From assembly GCF_026151205.1 (NCBI RefSeq), contig NC_087084.1, forward strand, positions 14,402,235-14,462,234: a stretch of 60,000 nt of DNA, given 5' to 3'. This DNA is from Bolinopsis microptera. Lineage: Eukaryota > Ctenophora > Tentaculata > Lobata > Bolinopsidae. The notes under the pieces were generated by a model. The model saw only the letters and a list, made by a program, of their open reading frames with translations. It was not told where the DNA came from and did no database searches. The position numbers and the translations under genes are program-made. Below, in pieces: positions 14,913 to 19,999 of this stretch (the stretch's first letter is position 1; the number at the start of each line of letters is the position of its first letter).

Positions 14913-14963
<51 letters not shown>

Positions 14964-15292
14964 TAGAACCACTAAACTTTCAAACACTGTAAACATAACA
15001 GAAAACTAATTAACGAGATCATGTGACGTCACCTGACTAGTGACATCATCACGTGACGTCATCACGTGACGTCATAACACATCTTGTTTACAATATTCAC
15101 AAAAACAGCTCATAAATGGTCACTAATAAACCGAAATATTAACAATACATTTATAGAACATGCAACCATGTCAAGAGATATGTTTAATTAACAATATAAC
15201 AATAATGTTAAAGTTTAATTTACCTTGATGCTTTTGGTGACGTTGGACTTAACGTCCATTATGTTCAAATCACAACCCTGGACCATGGGCCG
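1..15292 (-). CDS. UBAP2L: Lingerer/UBAP2L orthologue (UBA and RGG protein), 3' end outside window
   Basis: Twelve exons join in frame on the minus strand: 15292-15224 (ATG at 15286), 14529-14437, 14211-14118, 4401-4288, 3853-3664, 3458-3294, 3130-3006, 2676-2561, 2430-2199, 1002-854, 582-370 and 226-1 (partial). All inferred introns are GT-AG and every phase agrees, giving 593 codons before the window edge. Domain order is a UBA domain (exons 2-3), a Lys-rich linker whose DGNSEEW resembles the EGNPDTHSW of human UBAP2L, Arg/Gly-rich exons, a Trp-rich acidic segment, a Ser/Thr/Pro-rich region and the family signature VEMPGS followed by LDVQFGSIGF. Family members are cytoplasmic RNA-binding proteins linked to stress granules and ubiquitin. 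The start ATG follows a predicted acceptor, so a 5' UTR exon should lie upstream. One intron holds a whole LINE. The orthology call rests on remembered family motifs; the junctions are read from the sequence. Confidence 0.85.
370..582 (-). CDS. UBAP2L: UBAP2L exon 11 with VEMPG signature
   Basis: This 71-codon, phase-0 exon has acceptor caccctag and donor GAG|gtttgc. It encodes GRKSKRAQR, then PSEPVEMPGSAIESLDVQFG. The VEMPG...VQFG signature is characteristic of lingerer and UBAP2/UBAP2L proteins and is the strongest identity evidence for this gene. Confidence 0.85.
854..1002 (-). CDS. UBAP2L: UBAP2L exon 10, acceptor formed by the last unit of a 37-bp array
   Basis: The acceptor is tctctacag|GCGTAAGC and the donor CAG|gttatt. 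With the leftover A of exon 9 the exon reads SVSGDYDTRHEQ, then LLKIQEALSSKS and ISVEQLFQ. Phase 1 in and phase 0 out fit both neighbours. The intron end and the first eight exon bases are also the unit of the adjoining tandem array. Confidence 0.75.
997..1708 (-). repeat. 37-bp minisatellite carrying the UBAP2L exon-10 splice acceptor
   Basis: About 19 head-to-tail units of 37-40 bp. In minus-strand sense each unit reads cagtaaatatctctacag, then GCGTAAGC, then caatgagcgtt. The first two parts are the authentic intron end and the first eight bases of exon 10. The copy nearest 1002 continues into the exon; the others continue into the next unit. Confidence 0.95.
2199..2430 (-). CDS. UBAP2L: UBAP2L exon 9, Ser/Thr/Pro-rich
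   Basis: The acceptor has a good pyrimidine stretch ending cttccacag at 2431, and the donor is A|gtaagt. The translation begins EQLAPTTSETLEP and contains FDNLTHKRPAYTQAF, resembling the HSPFTKRQAF block of UBAP2L. The preceding intron is only 130 bp. Confidence 0.7.
2561..2676 (-). CDS. UBAP2L: UBAP2L exon 8
   Basis: It encodes WGAPDDNWTSSEKTDS and ends SWPTSSSEK at donor AAG|gtttga. The frame is fixed by phase from exon 7 (G|GA). A longer ORF in another frame crosses this exon and the following intron, but it does not continue the Trp-rich family sequence. Confidence 0.7.
2747..2889. mobile_element. Poly-G/poly-C bounded insertion, 143 bp, 8-bp target duplication
   Basis: It starts with 15 G and ends with 23 C. 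Just inside, both ends carry inverted CAATGGCATAAA-type sequence with short tandem AATGGCATAA units. ATTAAAGA flanks it exactly at 2739-2746 and 2890-2897. It has no coding capacity and lies in the UBAP2L intron between exons 7 and 8. Confidence 0.8.
3006..3130 (-). CDS. UBAP2L: UBAP2L exon 7, Trp-rich acidic region
   Basis: It reads WRNNNGTESEGTG, then SEWKKESDWNTESD and TARWPADQSSG. Spaced Trp residues in an acidic Asn/Ser context match the NTWNN...EEWGTEDW stretch of human UBAP2L. Acceptor is gatattcag and donor is G|gtaagg. Confidence 0.75.
3294..3458 (-). CDS. UBAP2L: UBAP2L exon 6, RGG region
   Basis: The translation contains SIRSGGRGGRSNGSYRHNN and ends in DYDYHE. Acceptor catcag and donor GA|gtacgt keep frame with both neighbours. 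Arginines in such motifs are methylation targets in the human protein; that this applies here is inference. Confidence 0.8.
3664..3853 (-). CDS. UBAP2L: UBAP2L exon 5, Ser/Arg/Gly-rich region
   Basis: The exon encodes a low-complexity Arg/Ser/Gly segment (TSSRGRGGKRQLPPRMDR at its end) typical of RGG-type RNA-binding regions. Acceptor is attgcag and donor is AG|gtttgt, leaving phase 2, which fits the next exon. Confidence 0.8.
4010..4080 (-). tRNA. tRNA-Glu (CTC anticodon) inside a UBAP2L intron
   Basis: The minus strand folds as a tRNA. The 7-bp acceptor stem pairs TCCGGCG with CGTCGGA. The anticodon stem TGTGG/CCACA encloses loop CTCTCAC, giving anticodon CTC. The T arm CCGGG-TTCGATT-CCCGG carries a canonical B box. 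A TTTTT Pol III terminator follows within about 12 bases of the 3' end. It lies between UBAP2L exons 4 and 5 on the same strand. Confidence 0.9.
4288..4401 (-). CDS. UBAP2L: UBAP2L exon 4, post-UBA lysine-rich linker
   Basis: Acceptor taatttcag and donor G|gtaggc bracket 38 codons. The translation runs from NSEEWVTKQKKVRPEKK to SKTDRG. It follows the UBA domain directly, as in the family, and leads into the Arg/Gly-rich region. Confidence 0.8.
5382..5778. mobile_element. Poly-G/poly-C bounded insertion, 397 bp, 8-bp target duplication
   Basis: A G run (5381-5404) and a C run (5759-5778) enclose tandem GGGGACTAATGG-type units. Inner ends are inverted: GGTAATGACTAC on the left, and GGTAATGTCTAC as the complement of the right. 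GACTCGTG flanks it at 5374-5381 and 5779-5786. There is no ORF of note. Confidence 0.8.
6545..6690. repeat. (CA)n-rich simple repeat
   Basis: AAGCACATTGTACACACATA-type duplications run into ACACACACAC and ACAAACACACG units. ORFs here are translations of the repeat. Confidence 0.85.
7148..7370. repeat. 22-bp minisatellite immediately upstream of the LINE
   Basis: Repeats of GTATTTGTTGAGTATTCGTTAA, about eight regular copies after a degenerate start with GTATTTGTACAAA units. It ends one base before the LINE-proximal hairpin, so it may be a tandem promoter or 5' UTR of the element rather than host sequence. That is inference. Confidence 0.75.
7372..7398. other. Perfect hairpin at the LINE 5' region
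   Basis: GTGCACGTTAT is followed by a 5-base loop and its exact complement ATAACGTGCAC. It lies between the 22-bp repeats and ORF1 and may mark the element's 5' end or act in its RNA. Confidence 0.8.
7468..8391 (+). CDS. LINE ORF1 protein (coiled coil and RRM-like)
   Basis: The first ATG is at 7468, giving 307 aa; an in-frame TTG at 7453 is not a likely start. The N-terminus is Gln/Ser-rich. A heptad region follows (LSKVVDRQAEAICKLEVELD), then LDQYSRRENVCF, the typical link between coiled coil and RNA-binding domain in LINE ORF1 proteins. The C-terminal half (PRFIARFKDRSTAQKVFRNR) resembles the RRM/CTD module. ORF1 proteins coat LINE RNA as multimers. No stop or frameshift interrupts it. Confidence 0.8.
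   Translation: MSHHGNSQQNSDRRQSKASRNSYCPVTSQFGNGYQHDQMPRQQLQQPQLPHFSNGESELRSVQELWKFMQHLETELSIARSDHAKLLDDFVELRHVNSKLSKVVDRQAEAICKLEVELDNLDQYSRRENVCFTNLLVNESNSCEDQVVLLCEQLGVDIVKDDLVAAHPLKGKKGKAPRFIARFKDRSTAQKVFRNRKSTKNISPDKKKLLFENPEKGVGVQPNITYKRAALLGQVNDAVRFAGLNSCWVDYKNGNVLLRMNANGNPKLIRNTADLLICVPTFEPKEFLFCESPFLNNTEFTPWDEYF
8433..11930 (+). CDS. LINE ORF2: tandem PHD-like fingers, APE endonuclease, reverse transcriptase
   Basis: The protein has 1165 aa from ATG at 8433. Residues 22-117 contain two C4HC3 arrays (C22, C25, C38, C41, H46, C49, C67, C70; then C80, C83, C97, C100, H105, C108, C114, C117), the PHD/RING-like pattern. An APE-type endonuclease starts near residue 198 (LLSLNIDGFRS, LCETN, ILGDFNVN, CIDHIL, SRHLPTFV). 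The reverse transcriptase has FGFRSKHST, FIDFSKAFDTV, GIPQGSVLGPLLF and catalytic FADD. These nick the target and copy LINE RNA at the nick. FADD replaces the common YADD but keeps both aspartates. All key residues seen are present, so it could be functional. Confidence 0.9.
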   Translation: MDDGVSNMTLPNILIPSDRKQCVFCHKILYFHQFILRCNNCKDIYHGSCLKLDNSTIFILQQFVWYCKICYDDYIEYYKCVTCLTNIDIFNEKIAQCKQCFKMLHKNCVKSNICSSCMPLPLLDLNTATTSTVEYIETDFYSEQPFFAPFEYYYNEMIDFIPDVETLSENLQDCSQILRQCVYYKLDDFEEKMNDNGLSLLSLNIDGFRSNFDCFLVHHGRFKADGYFLCETNVTEHEAQPFYIPGYNKFVLNRLLKEDGKLKHKGSGLVTFLRDKFNNINQKFELCYSTVDFESLCVEITVKSEKLLVVNCYRSPSGNFDSFIDMFGSILSKLNTFKGHKSYILGDFNVNLYNSNSSVVRRYLDCMFSNNFLPIISRATHFGGLNGTCIDHILTNNISNIICNGLIRCNISRHLPTFVVLDYNFDPNEKCRNRNKVNINDFLLQGFLNDFKLLKFDLESDSAENMYSFFDRNFRTLYDKWFIKSQKSSGNNSLLRSDWISIGVAKSSDTKNKLYDIWVMNKTRVNWNKYVDYKRVFDAIRSKEKFEYFDKCFKANQHDLKKTWKLINGLLGRKRSNRLLVFPNQDAAHNFNYYFVNIANDLLLKTYGENANADLTDFNKYMPERNISELSDINFSSEEINNIISKLNNSKGTYYSPRVLKLLATTISPLLADIFNKCANEGYFPKELKAAKIIPLYKNKGSISDISNYRPISMLPVFAKIFEKLIHKNVSDFFNKHNLFCDNQFGFRSKHSTFHALVSAVENLHDAIDNKNFTLGIFIDFSKAFDTVRHNILLEKLENYGIRGNVIKLLNSYLSDRVQYVSYGGFESCLLKITCGIPQGSVLGPLLFIIFINDLANICELAKFILFADDLNLFLQNKDRNLLYKNANEVLSKIHEYCCLNRLIINFEKCCFMEFGNSKVPKNQKFVGILNNQFNQVNKCKFLGVIINSNLTWNDHITNVITQVSKSCGSLYSISSIVPAKVLRQVYISLVQPYLMYCIPLWGAVFHHPLLQKLFVLQKKCIRIVSRKTIKIDHKFQNTKPMFFRLKLLTLFNLFTYFTGCIAMRLLKEQIPIDVYRRFSKSSRSCRLLYPKFSMSKTKNSNFVFNASKILNYLLDHDVPYHILSISLFKKRFKNHLLHIQNLGLNGDHGWLPCNHDIFSNVSIS
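12734..12830. repeat. 12-13-bp simple tandem repeat (CACACTACRTCA)
   Basis: About seven copies of ACACACTACRTCAC in the UBAP2L intron, beyond the LINE 3' end. Confidence 0.8.
13476..13596. repeat. 20-bp minisatellite GTGACGTAACGTTGCATGAT
   Basis: Six near-identical 20-bp units, followed by a short C run. Each unit has a TGACGTAA core resembling a CRE/bZIP site. No function is shown; it is intronic to UBAP2L. Confidence 0.9.
14118..14211 (-). CDS. UBAP2L: UBAP2L exon 3, remainder of UBA domain
   Basis: The exon encodes VEVTKHTYEECAMELAGTD then MESAITNLIDG. This is the UBA pattern of helix 1, a conserved Cys in helix 2 and the hydrophobic A-I-x-x-L-x-x-G end of helix 3, as in the human segment ending INVLLEG. 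Acceptor is ctgacag and donor is G|gtaaat, leaving phase 1. Confidence 0.85.
14437..14529 (-). CDS. UBAP2L: UBAP2L exon 2, start of UBA domain
   Basis: This 31-codon exon is phase 0 at both ends, with acceptor tgtcag and donor ATG|gtaagt. It encodes TEEQKRLAQ, matching the TAEQIRLAQ block just before the UBA domain of vertebrate UBAP2L, and ends with IIKKM, the start of UBA helix 1. Confidence 0.85.
14770..14962. mobile_element. Poly-G/poly-C bounded insertion, 193 bp, 8-bp target duplication
   Basis: It has the same internal sequence family as 5382-5778 (ACTAATGGGGACTAAAAATC, then TCGTTGACGTAATTCCCC). It starts with 11 G and ends with 49 C. GTAGAACC flanks it exactly at 14762-14769 and 14963-14970. 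Confidence 0.85.
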
Positions 15293-17325
15293 CTGTAAAG
15301 GAAGGGGAGTTAATTTTTAAATGATAAAAGATAGAAAATGATACATTCAATCAAATCGTGTGATGGTATTGGCAGAGTTGAATACAACTAGCGCGCTAAT
15401 TATGGTATGTATTTTTGCTACAAAAATCATTCGTATTCTCGATATTTTCAAGCAATAAGGGTTAACTAATTAAGAGCATTTTAATTAAGCAAATTCTAAA
15501 GTTCAAAAAACTATTTTTGGAAAAACGAGAAAAAGGAGTGTTTAAAGTAGTAGTGCAGGTTTGTTATTTATCAAATGAAATGAAATGAAATAAAATATTT
15601 GTATGTATCAACAATCAATATTAAAATAAAGATTGCGGCTGGTCTTGCGTTATAATCCAAAAAATAGATACTCAATATATAAATGTATTCTGTGTAAAAT
15701 TATCTTTATCCCGGTTGTTGCGACAAGTGAAAATGCTCTTATTAGGGAAAGGAGTTTACTCGACGTTTCAATGTAACTACATCGTATTTATGATCTCAGA
15801 TTATTTGTTATATAGTAGTGTTGAAAGTATTAATAATAATTAGTATTTTACAGGACAAGAAAACGACAATTTCAAGAAAACATATAATTGTACAACTTTA
15901 TTTAATATCAATTAAAGCGAACAAAAATATATTTTATATATAACTAGCAGGAGTAGGCTATCCATTATCGGTATGAAATCTTTTATCTTTTATCTAGATA
16001 AACAGATAACGATTTAGGTTCTATCACTGTATTGTGGCAGTATTCGGTTATTTCTATTGAATTTTTATACCAATAAAAATTTATTTTATCTAGATAAGCA
16101 AATAACTTTTTTTAACGAATTATCGGAGATAATTATCGATATCAATTATCAGAGTGGATAGCTTAAGCAGGACCTTTAGCTTTATAACAGATATCTTATC
16201 GTTTGATTATAAGGAGTAATAGTACTATGTTTACAGTATGCACTGAAGGGGTATCCTTGGAAGTTTCTTGAACTTTTAACAGGTACCCCTCCTCATTTAA
16301 CCCTCAATTAAGTTTCCTATCATTCGGCTGAGTTGACCGAGGAGATCGCATACCTTACTCGGGATTATTATGACCGGGATAAAGTGGCGGGTTTAGGGTA
16401 ATTTCGCCATATTTTTCCCGAACCACATTTTCACCGGTCGTTAATAAACCCGCCGACTCAGCTTTTAGGGTTCCGAAGGGGTATGGGTGCTCATATTTTA
16501 ATCGTTGTCTCATATTCACTAAAGAAGACTATTGGGACACTTGTTGTAGGTTTCTCGACTTCATTTGGCTAAAATTGCAAAAAATTCACCTTTTTGCCAA
16601 ATTCTTGTCATATATCCTTATTGTCAAAGTTGATTTAAATAGGCCAATTTTTAATTTCTTATGTATTGACTATCTCTACATAATGAAATAGGACTCAAAG
16701 TAAAAGTAACAGTTAAATTAAAACTTGAATTAATTAAAACTGTCAATAACATGAATCAGTTTCATCAGTCATTTATTCATAATTCTAAACAATGTGAACG
16801 ATGCATTCTTTCGAAGTTTGATTAACCACGAGTCATTATTTCTGTCTACTTTCAACAATTATTGATAATTCGACTTGTTTCACAAGTTTTAGCACTGCGA
16901 AAATTTCTAAACTTGCTTATCTCTAATAAGGAAATTTACATCTGAGACAAAATTTTTGAATCTAAAATTGAAAGGTTGGACACCGGTAAAATGGCGACCG
17001 GGAAAATGTGGTGGGTTTTGAGCAATTTCGCCATATTTTTCCCGAACCATATTTTAACCGGTCGTTAATAAACCCGTCGTAATAATCCCGAGTAAGGTAG
17101 ATCCAATGGATCTTTAGCTACTCCCTAGACTAGGTGACACTAGGATTCGAACACTGAACCTTTTAAGGTAATTTAATGACTATTAAACATTATATCAAGT
17201 GGTTAAGAATGCCCAAAATCGATCTGAGAGCTTTTCAGCTTATAGTACAATCGTGATAGTAACAGTAAGTGTGTGCTGCTGCAATTAGATTAGATTACTG
17301 CAATATATGTACAATTTTTTGAAGT
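15293..17325. other. Intergenic: UBAP2L upstream region and MITE
   Basis: AT-rich sequence between the first visible UBAP2L exon and the next minus-strand gene. Apart from the inverted-repeat element at 16351-17099 I see no coding exon. The UBAP2L promoter and a 5' UTR exon should be here, but I cannot place them. Confidence 0.5.
16351..17099. mobile_element. Inverted-repeat DNA element, TA target site (mariner-type MITE?)
   Basis: TACCTTACTCGGGATTATTA at 16351 is matched by its complement ending at 17099. Removing the outer TA leaves CCTTACTCGGG termini and a TA duplication, as in Tc1/mariner-type elements. Inside each end lies a direct repeat of about 100 bp (ATTTCGCCATATTTTTCCCG, then CCGGTCGTTAATAAACCCG). 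I see no transposase ORF, so it looks non-autonomous. Confidence 0.7.
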
Positions 17326-18077
17326 TCAAGTATCTTTTAAGACGAATTTCCCAAATATAAATCCATCCTCTACAGCAATCTGTCGTTTCCTCATCATTTC
17401 CGGCGTGCTGAGAATCTTGTGACACTCGTCACTCAGACTCTGTAGTGAAACTTCGTACAAACAGTGTGTCTGATCCATCCGTTCTCTATCCATATTTTGT
17501 TTAGTCCTGGTAAAGGTTTCGTGGTCCAGAATCATCAACTCAGCTATATTTCGTTTAATTTTGAAGCCTTGATTATTACTACTACACCTAGAATTAGTGG
17601 CATATTGGATGGCATTGGACAAACTGACCGGGTAGTCAGGGTCAAGAATTCTTTTCTTTACTTTGTTATAGAAATCCAAGCAGCCTTGTGGAGACCAGGT
17701 ATGAGGACGTCTGGGTTTCGATTTGGAGACATGTCGTGATTTAGGTAGAAAAGTTGAGGTTGAGGTAGAGGTTGGGATTTGAGATATGACGGGGGCAGGA
17801 GCTGTTATCGAGGGAGTGGAGGAGAGAGGTTTCTCCATTGACAAAATTTCTTGTTTCATTGGTTTAGAGGAAGAAAGTCTGGGACGTTTCATAGATGGTT
17901 CAGGATAAGTAGAAAGGATAGTAGATGGGGTGGGGAGGTGGGGCATTCTTCTCCATTCGGCTATGTGGTGGGGACAGAGGGTGAATGTTGCTGAAGCTTC
18001 AGTAGGATCAGTAACACCAAGGCTACAGGAAGTGAAGCAACAGTTCTTGCAGCTGAGGAAAGAGGGACGTTCCATAT
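17326..18077 (-). CDS. Unrecognised protein, terminal exon, possible half C3HC3H zinc finger
   Basis: An acceptor-like ttatcag ends at 18078, and an ORF from ATG 18075 runs 249 codons to TGA at 17328-17326. Near the N-terminus CKNCCFTSCS is followed by TLCPHH. This C-C-C-H spacing resembles one half of the zf-C3Hc3H domain seen in KANSL2 and INO80D, but that is a weak match. A Ser/Thr/Pro-rich linker leads to a compact C-terminal region (CLDFYNKVKKR, ending FIFGKFVLKDT) that I do not recognise. It has balanced composition and no overlap with repeats, so it is probably a real gene. It is divergent from INTS6, and upstream exons may lie at 18.1-19.8 kb. Confidence 0.55.
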
Positions 18078-19888
18078 CTGATAATTGTTGTGAAATAAAA
18101 CTAGTTAATTAAATATTGGCTATAAGATATGATGACCAATGTATGAAATGAAAAGAGGTATTTTTATCCCGCTCATTTTATTAACCAACAACACAAGGAA
18201 AGTGGTTAACCATGTCAGAGCGATGACAGTGATGTGAGCAAATGTGTAAAAGTATATATAAAAATTATTCAAACAATATACACATAATATAGCAATGACC
18301 CTATATAAAATCAACCCTTTAAGAATTCAAAAAATTCCCTTAACAATCAAAAATTTTTTACCCTTGGCCTTGTGGCTCCAAGTTAAGATCTAGACTGTTT
18401 ATATCAACAATGTTTTTTCTCGCACCTCTGTCTCCACGGAGAGACATCACTGTGTAAAAGTATGACTCATTATAAGGCCAAAAGAATGATGATTTATCAC
18501 TCTACACTGGACTGTCACGTGACTTTTTAACCCGTTCTCTGGCTGGCCCTAAATGAATATTCGAAACCCTAACCCTCTAATCTGATCCCATCCCTAACCC
18601 TTACCCAATCCCTGACAAAAGCATATGCTGAAACCATAATGAGAAATTATACCAACGTCCTTGATCTGTCATATCACGTGATCGGGACAGTTTTTCACCA
18701 ATATCTCACCAGGGGAGCATTTTAACAGGTTGGTTTCAACTGTCGGGGGCCCTTTTTTAAATCTCGAAGATCGAGTAATTTAGCACGCTCGAGGCAAAGA
18801 CAAAATTAAAACATCTTTTATATAGCACAAGTATTATCAAAGCATAGTTAAAACATGAAAGTTAGTGAATCGTCGGGAACTAAACGGTCGAATAACCGAC
18901 GGTTGACAAGAACAGGAATGTTTTATAAATAGCGCTCGATTTATAAGTAATAACTGATAACGAAGTTCTTTAAAAGAAAAAAATTGCGCGGCACACATTT
19001 TTAGAATTTTAGCGCTTCTGGGTATTATAAAAATTTAAGCATTCTTATTAACCATTTATTTTGTCACTCGATCCCATTTTTTACATCATTATATCATAAT
19101 TATAAGAAATTCTAAAAAACTTTGTCATATCATTTAAAATTGTTTGTATTGTGTGACCTTGAACTTAACATTAAAAATGTTTTATATTTGATTTCAATTC
19201 GCTTCTAATTTTAAAATCGTAAATATCGATTTACAATTATTTCATATTATTTACCGTTTAGTATACCGCTTAATTTAATAAAATTTACAAATATCTATAT
19301 TTTAGATTATTTAATTTATAAACATTTAATAATTTTCATTTCAATTTTTATTAAATTATTTTACATAATGATTTTTGTTTTTGTTTACTGTTTACAGAAT
19401 CATAAAATTCTTTTCCTTGAATTAAAATTGGTAACTGTTAGTGTTGTTTTGTTTGCAGAATATTTCTTAAAGTGATAAAGATTTCAAAATGTTTAGTCTG
19501 TACTCTGAGTGCCAAGGAAATGATTTGTATTATGAAATATTTAGAACTACCGCGACGCGCAATCAACGTCCCAAACTTTGTCATCACGGATTTCACATAG
19601 TCAGTTCTGAAATGTGTGCGGAGTAAGCAGCAAAGTTAAGCGTTAGCCAATCGAGCACCTGAGATTGGGAAGCGTGATCGAAGCATGACACAGTGACCTC
19701 CCACGTGACTTTTTTGTTTCCTCTAGCAGCTCTCCTTGTAATTCCAGCAACAGCCCGTTGTGGCTGTTGTGTTTTGGGAGCTCTACTAGTTTGCGGACAA
19801 TGATACACTAACGCAACATTAAGTTCGTCGGAAGTGAGTGTAAAACTTACAAGTAACCCAACAACTCCTTTAGGTCTCATGAATCGCG
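18078..19888. promoter_or_regulatory. Region between divergent genes; INTS6 upstream sequence
   Basis: It separates the minus-strand ORF from the INTS6 start codon. It is AT-rich from 19.0 to 19.5 kb, then less so close to INTS6. An acceptor-like pyrimidine stretch ending in TTTAG occurs at 19864-19873, 15 bases before the INTS6 ATG. Promoters for both genes should lie here; I cannot identify core elements. Confidence 0.4.
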
Positions 19889-19999
19889 ATGGCTGTCATC
19901 CTGTTCCTTATAGATACCAGCGGATCCATGAATCAACGGACTTATTTGGGACCGACGTATCTTGACTACGGAAAGATTGCCGTGGAAAGCTTCTTAAAG
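19889..19999 (+). CDS. INTS6: INTS6 exon 1, VWA MIDAS motif
   Basis: It encodes MAVILFLIDTSGSMNQRTYL, matching the human INTS6 N-terminus, and ends at AAG|gtatca in phase 0. DTSGS is the metal-binding MIDAS motif. An earlier out-of-frame ATG at 19879 overlaps this start. Confidence 0.95.

Noticed and set aside
18550-18612. Interstitial telomere-like CCCTAACCC runs
   Set aside because: Only scattered CCTAACCC words without regular hexamer periodicity.
19593-19880. Minus-strand 95-codon ORF whose ATG lies 8 bp from the INTS6 ATG, suggesting a head-to-head gene pair
   Set aside because: No recognisable domain, and it would overlap the INTS6 5' UTR almost entirely. A donor-like CTT|gtaagt after ten codons is not matched by any continuing exon I can identify.
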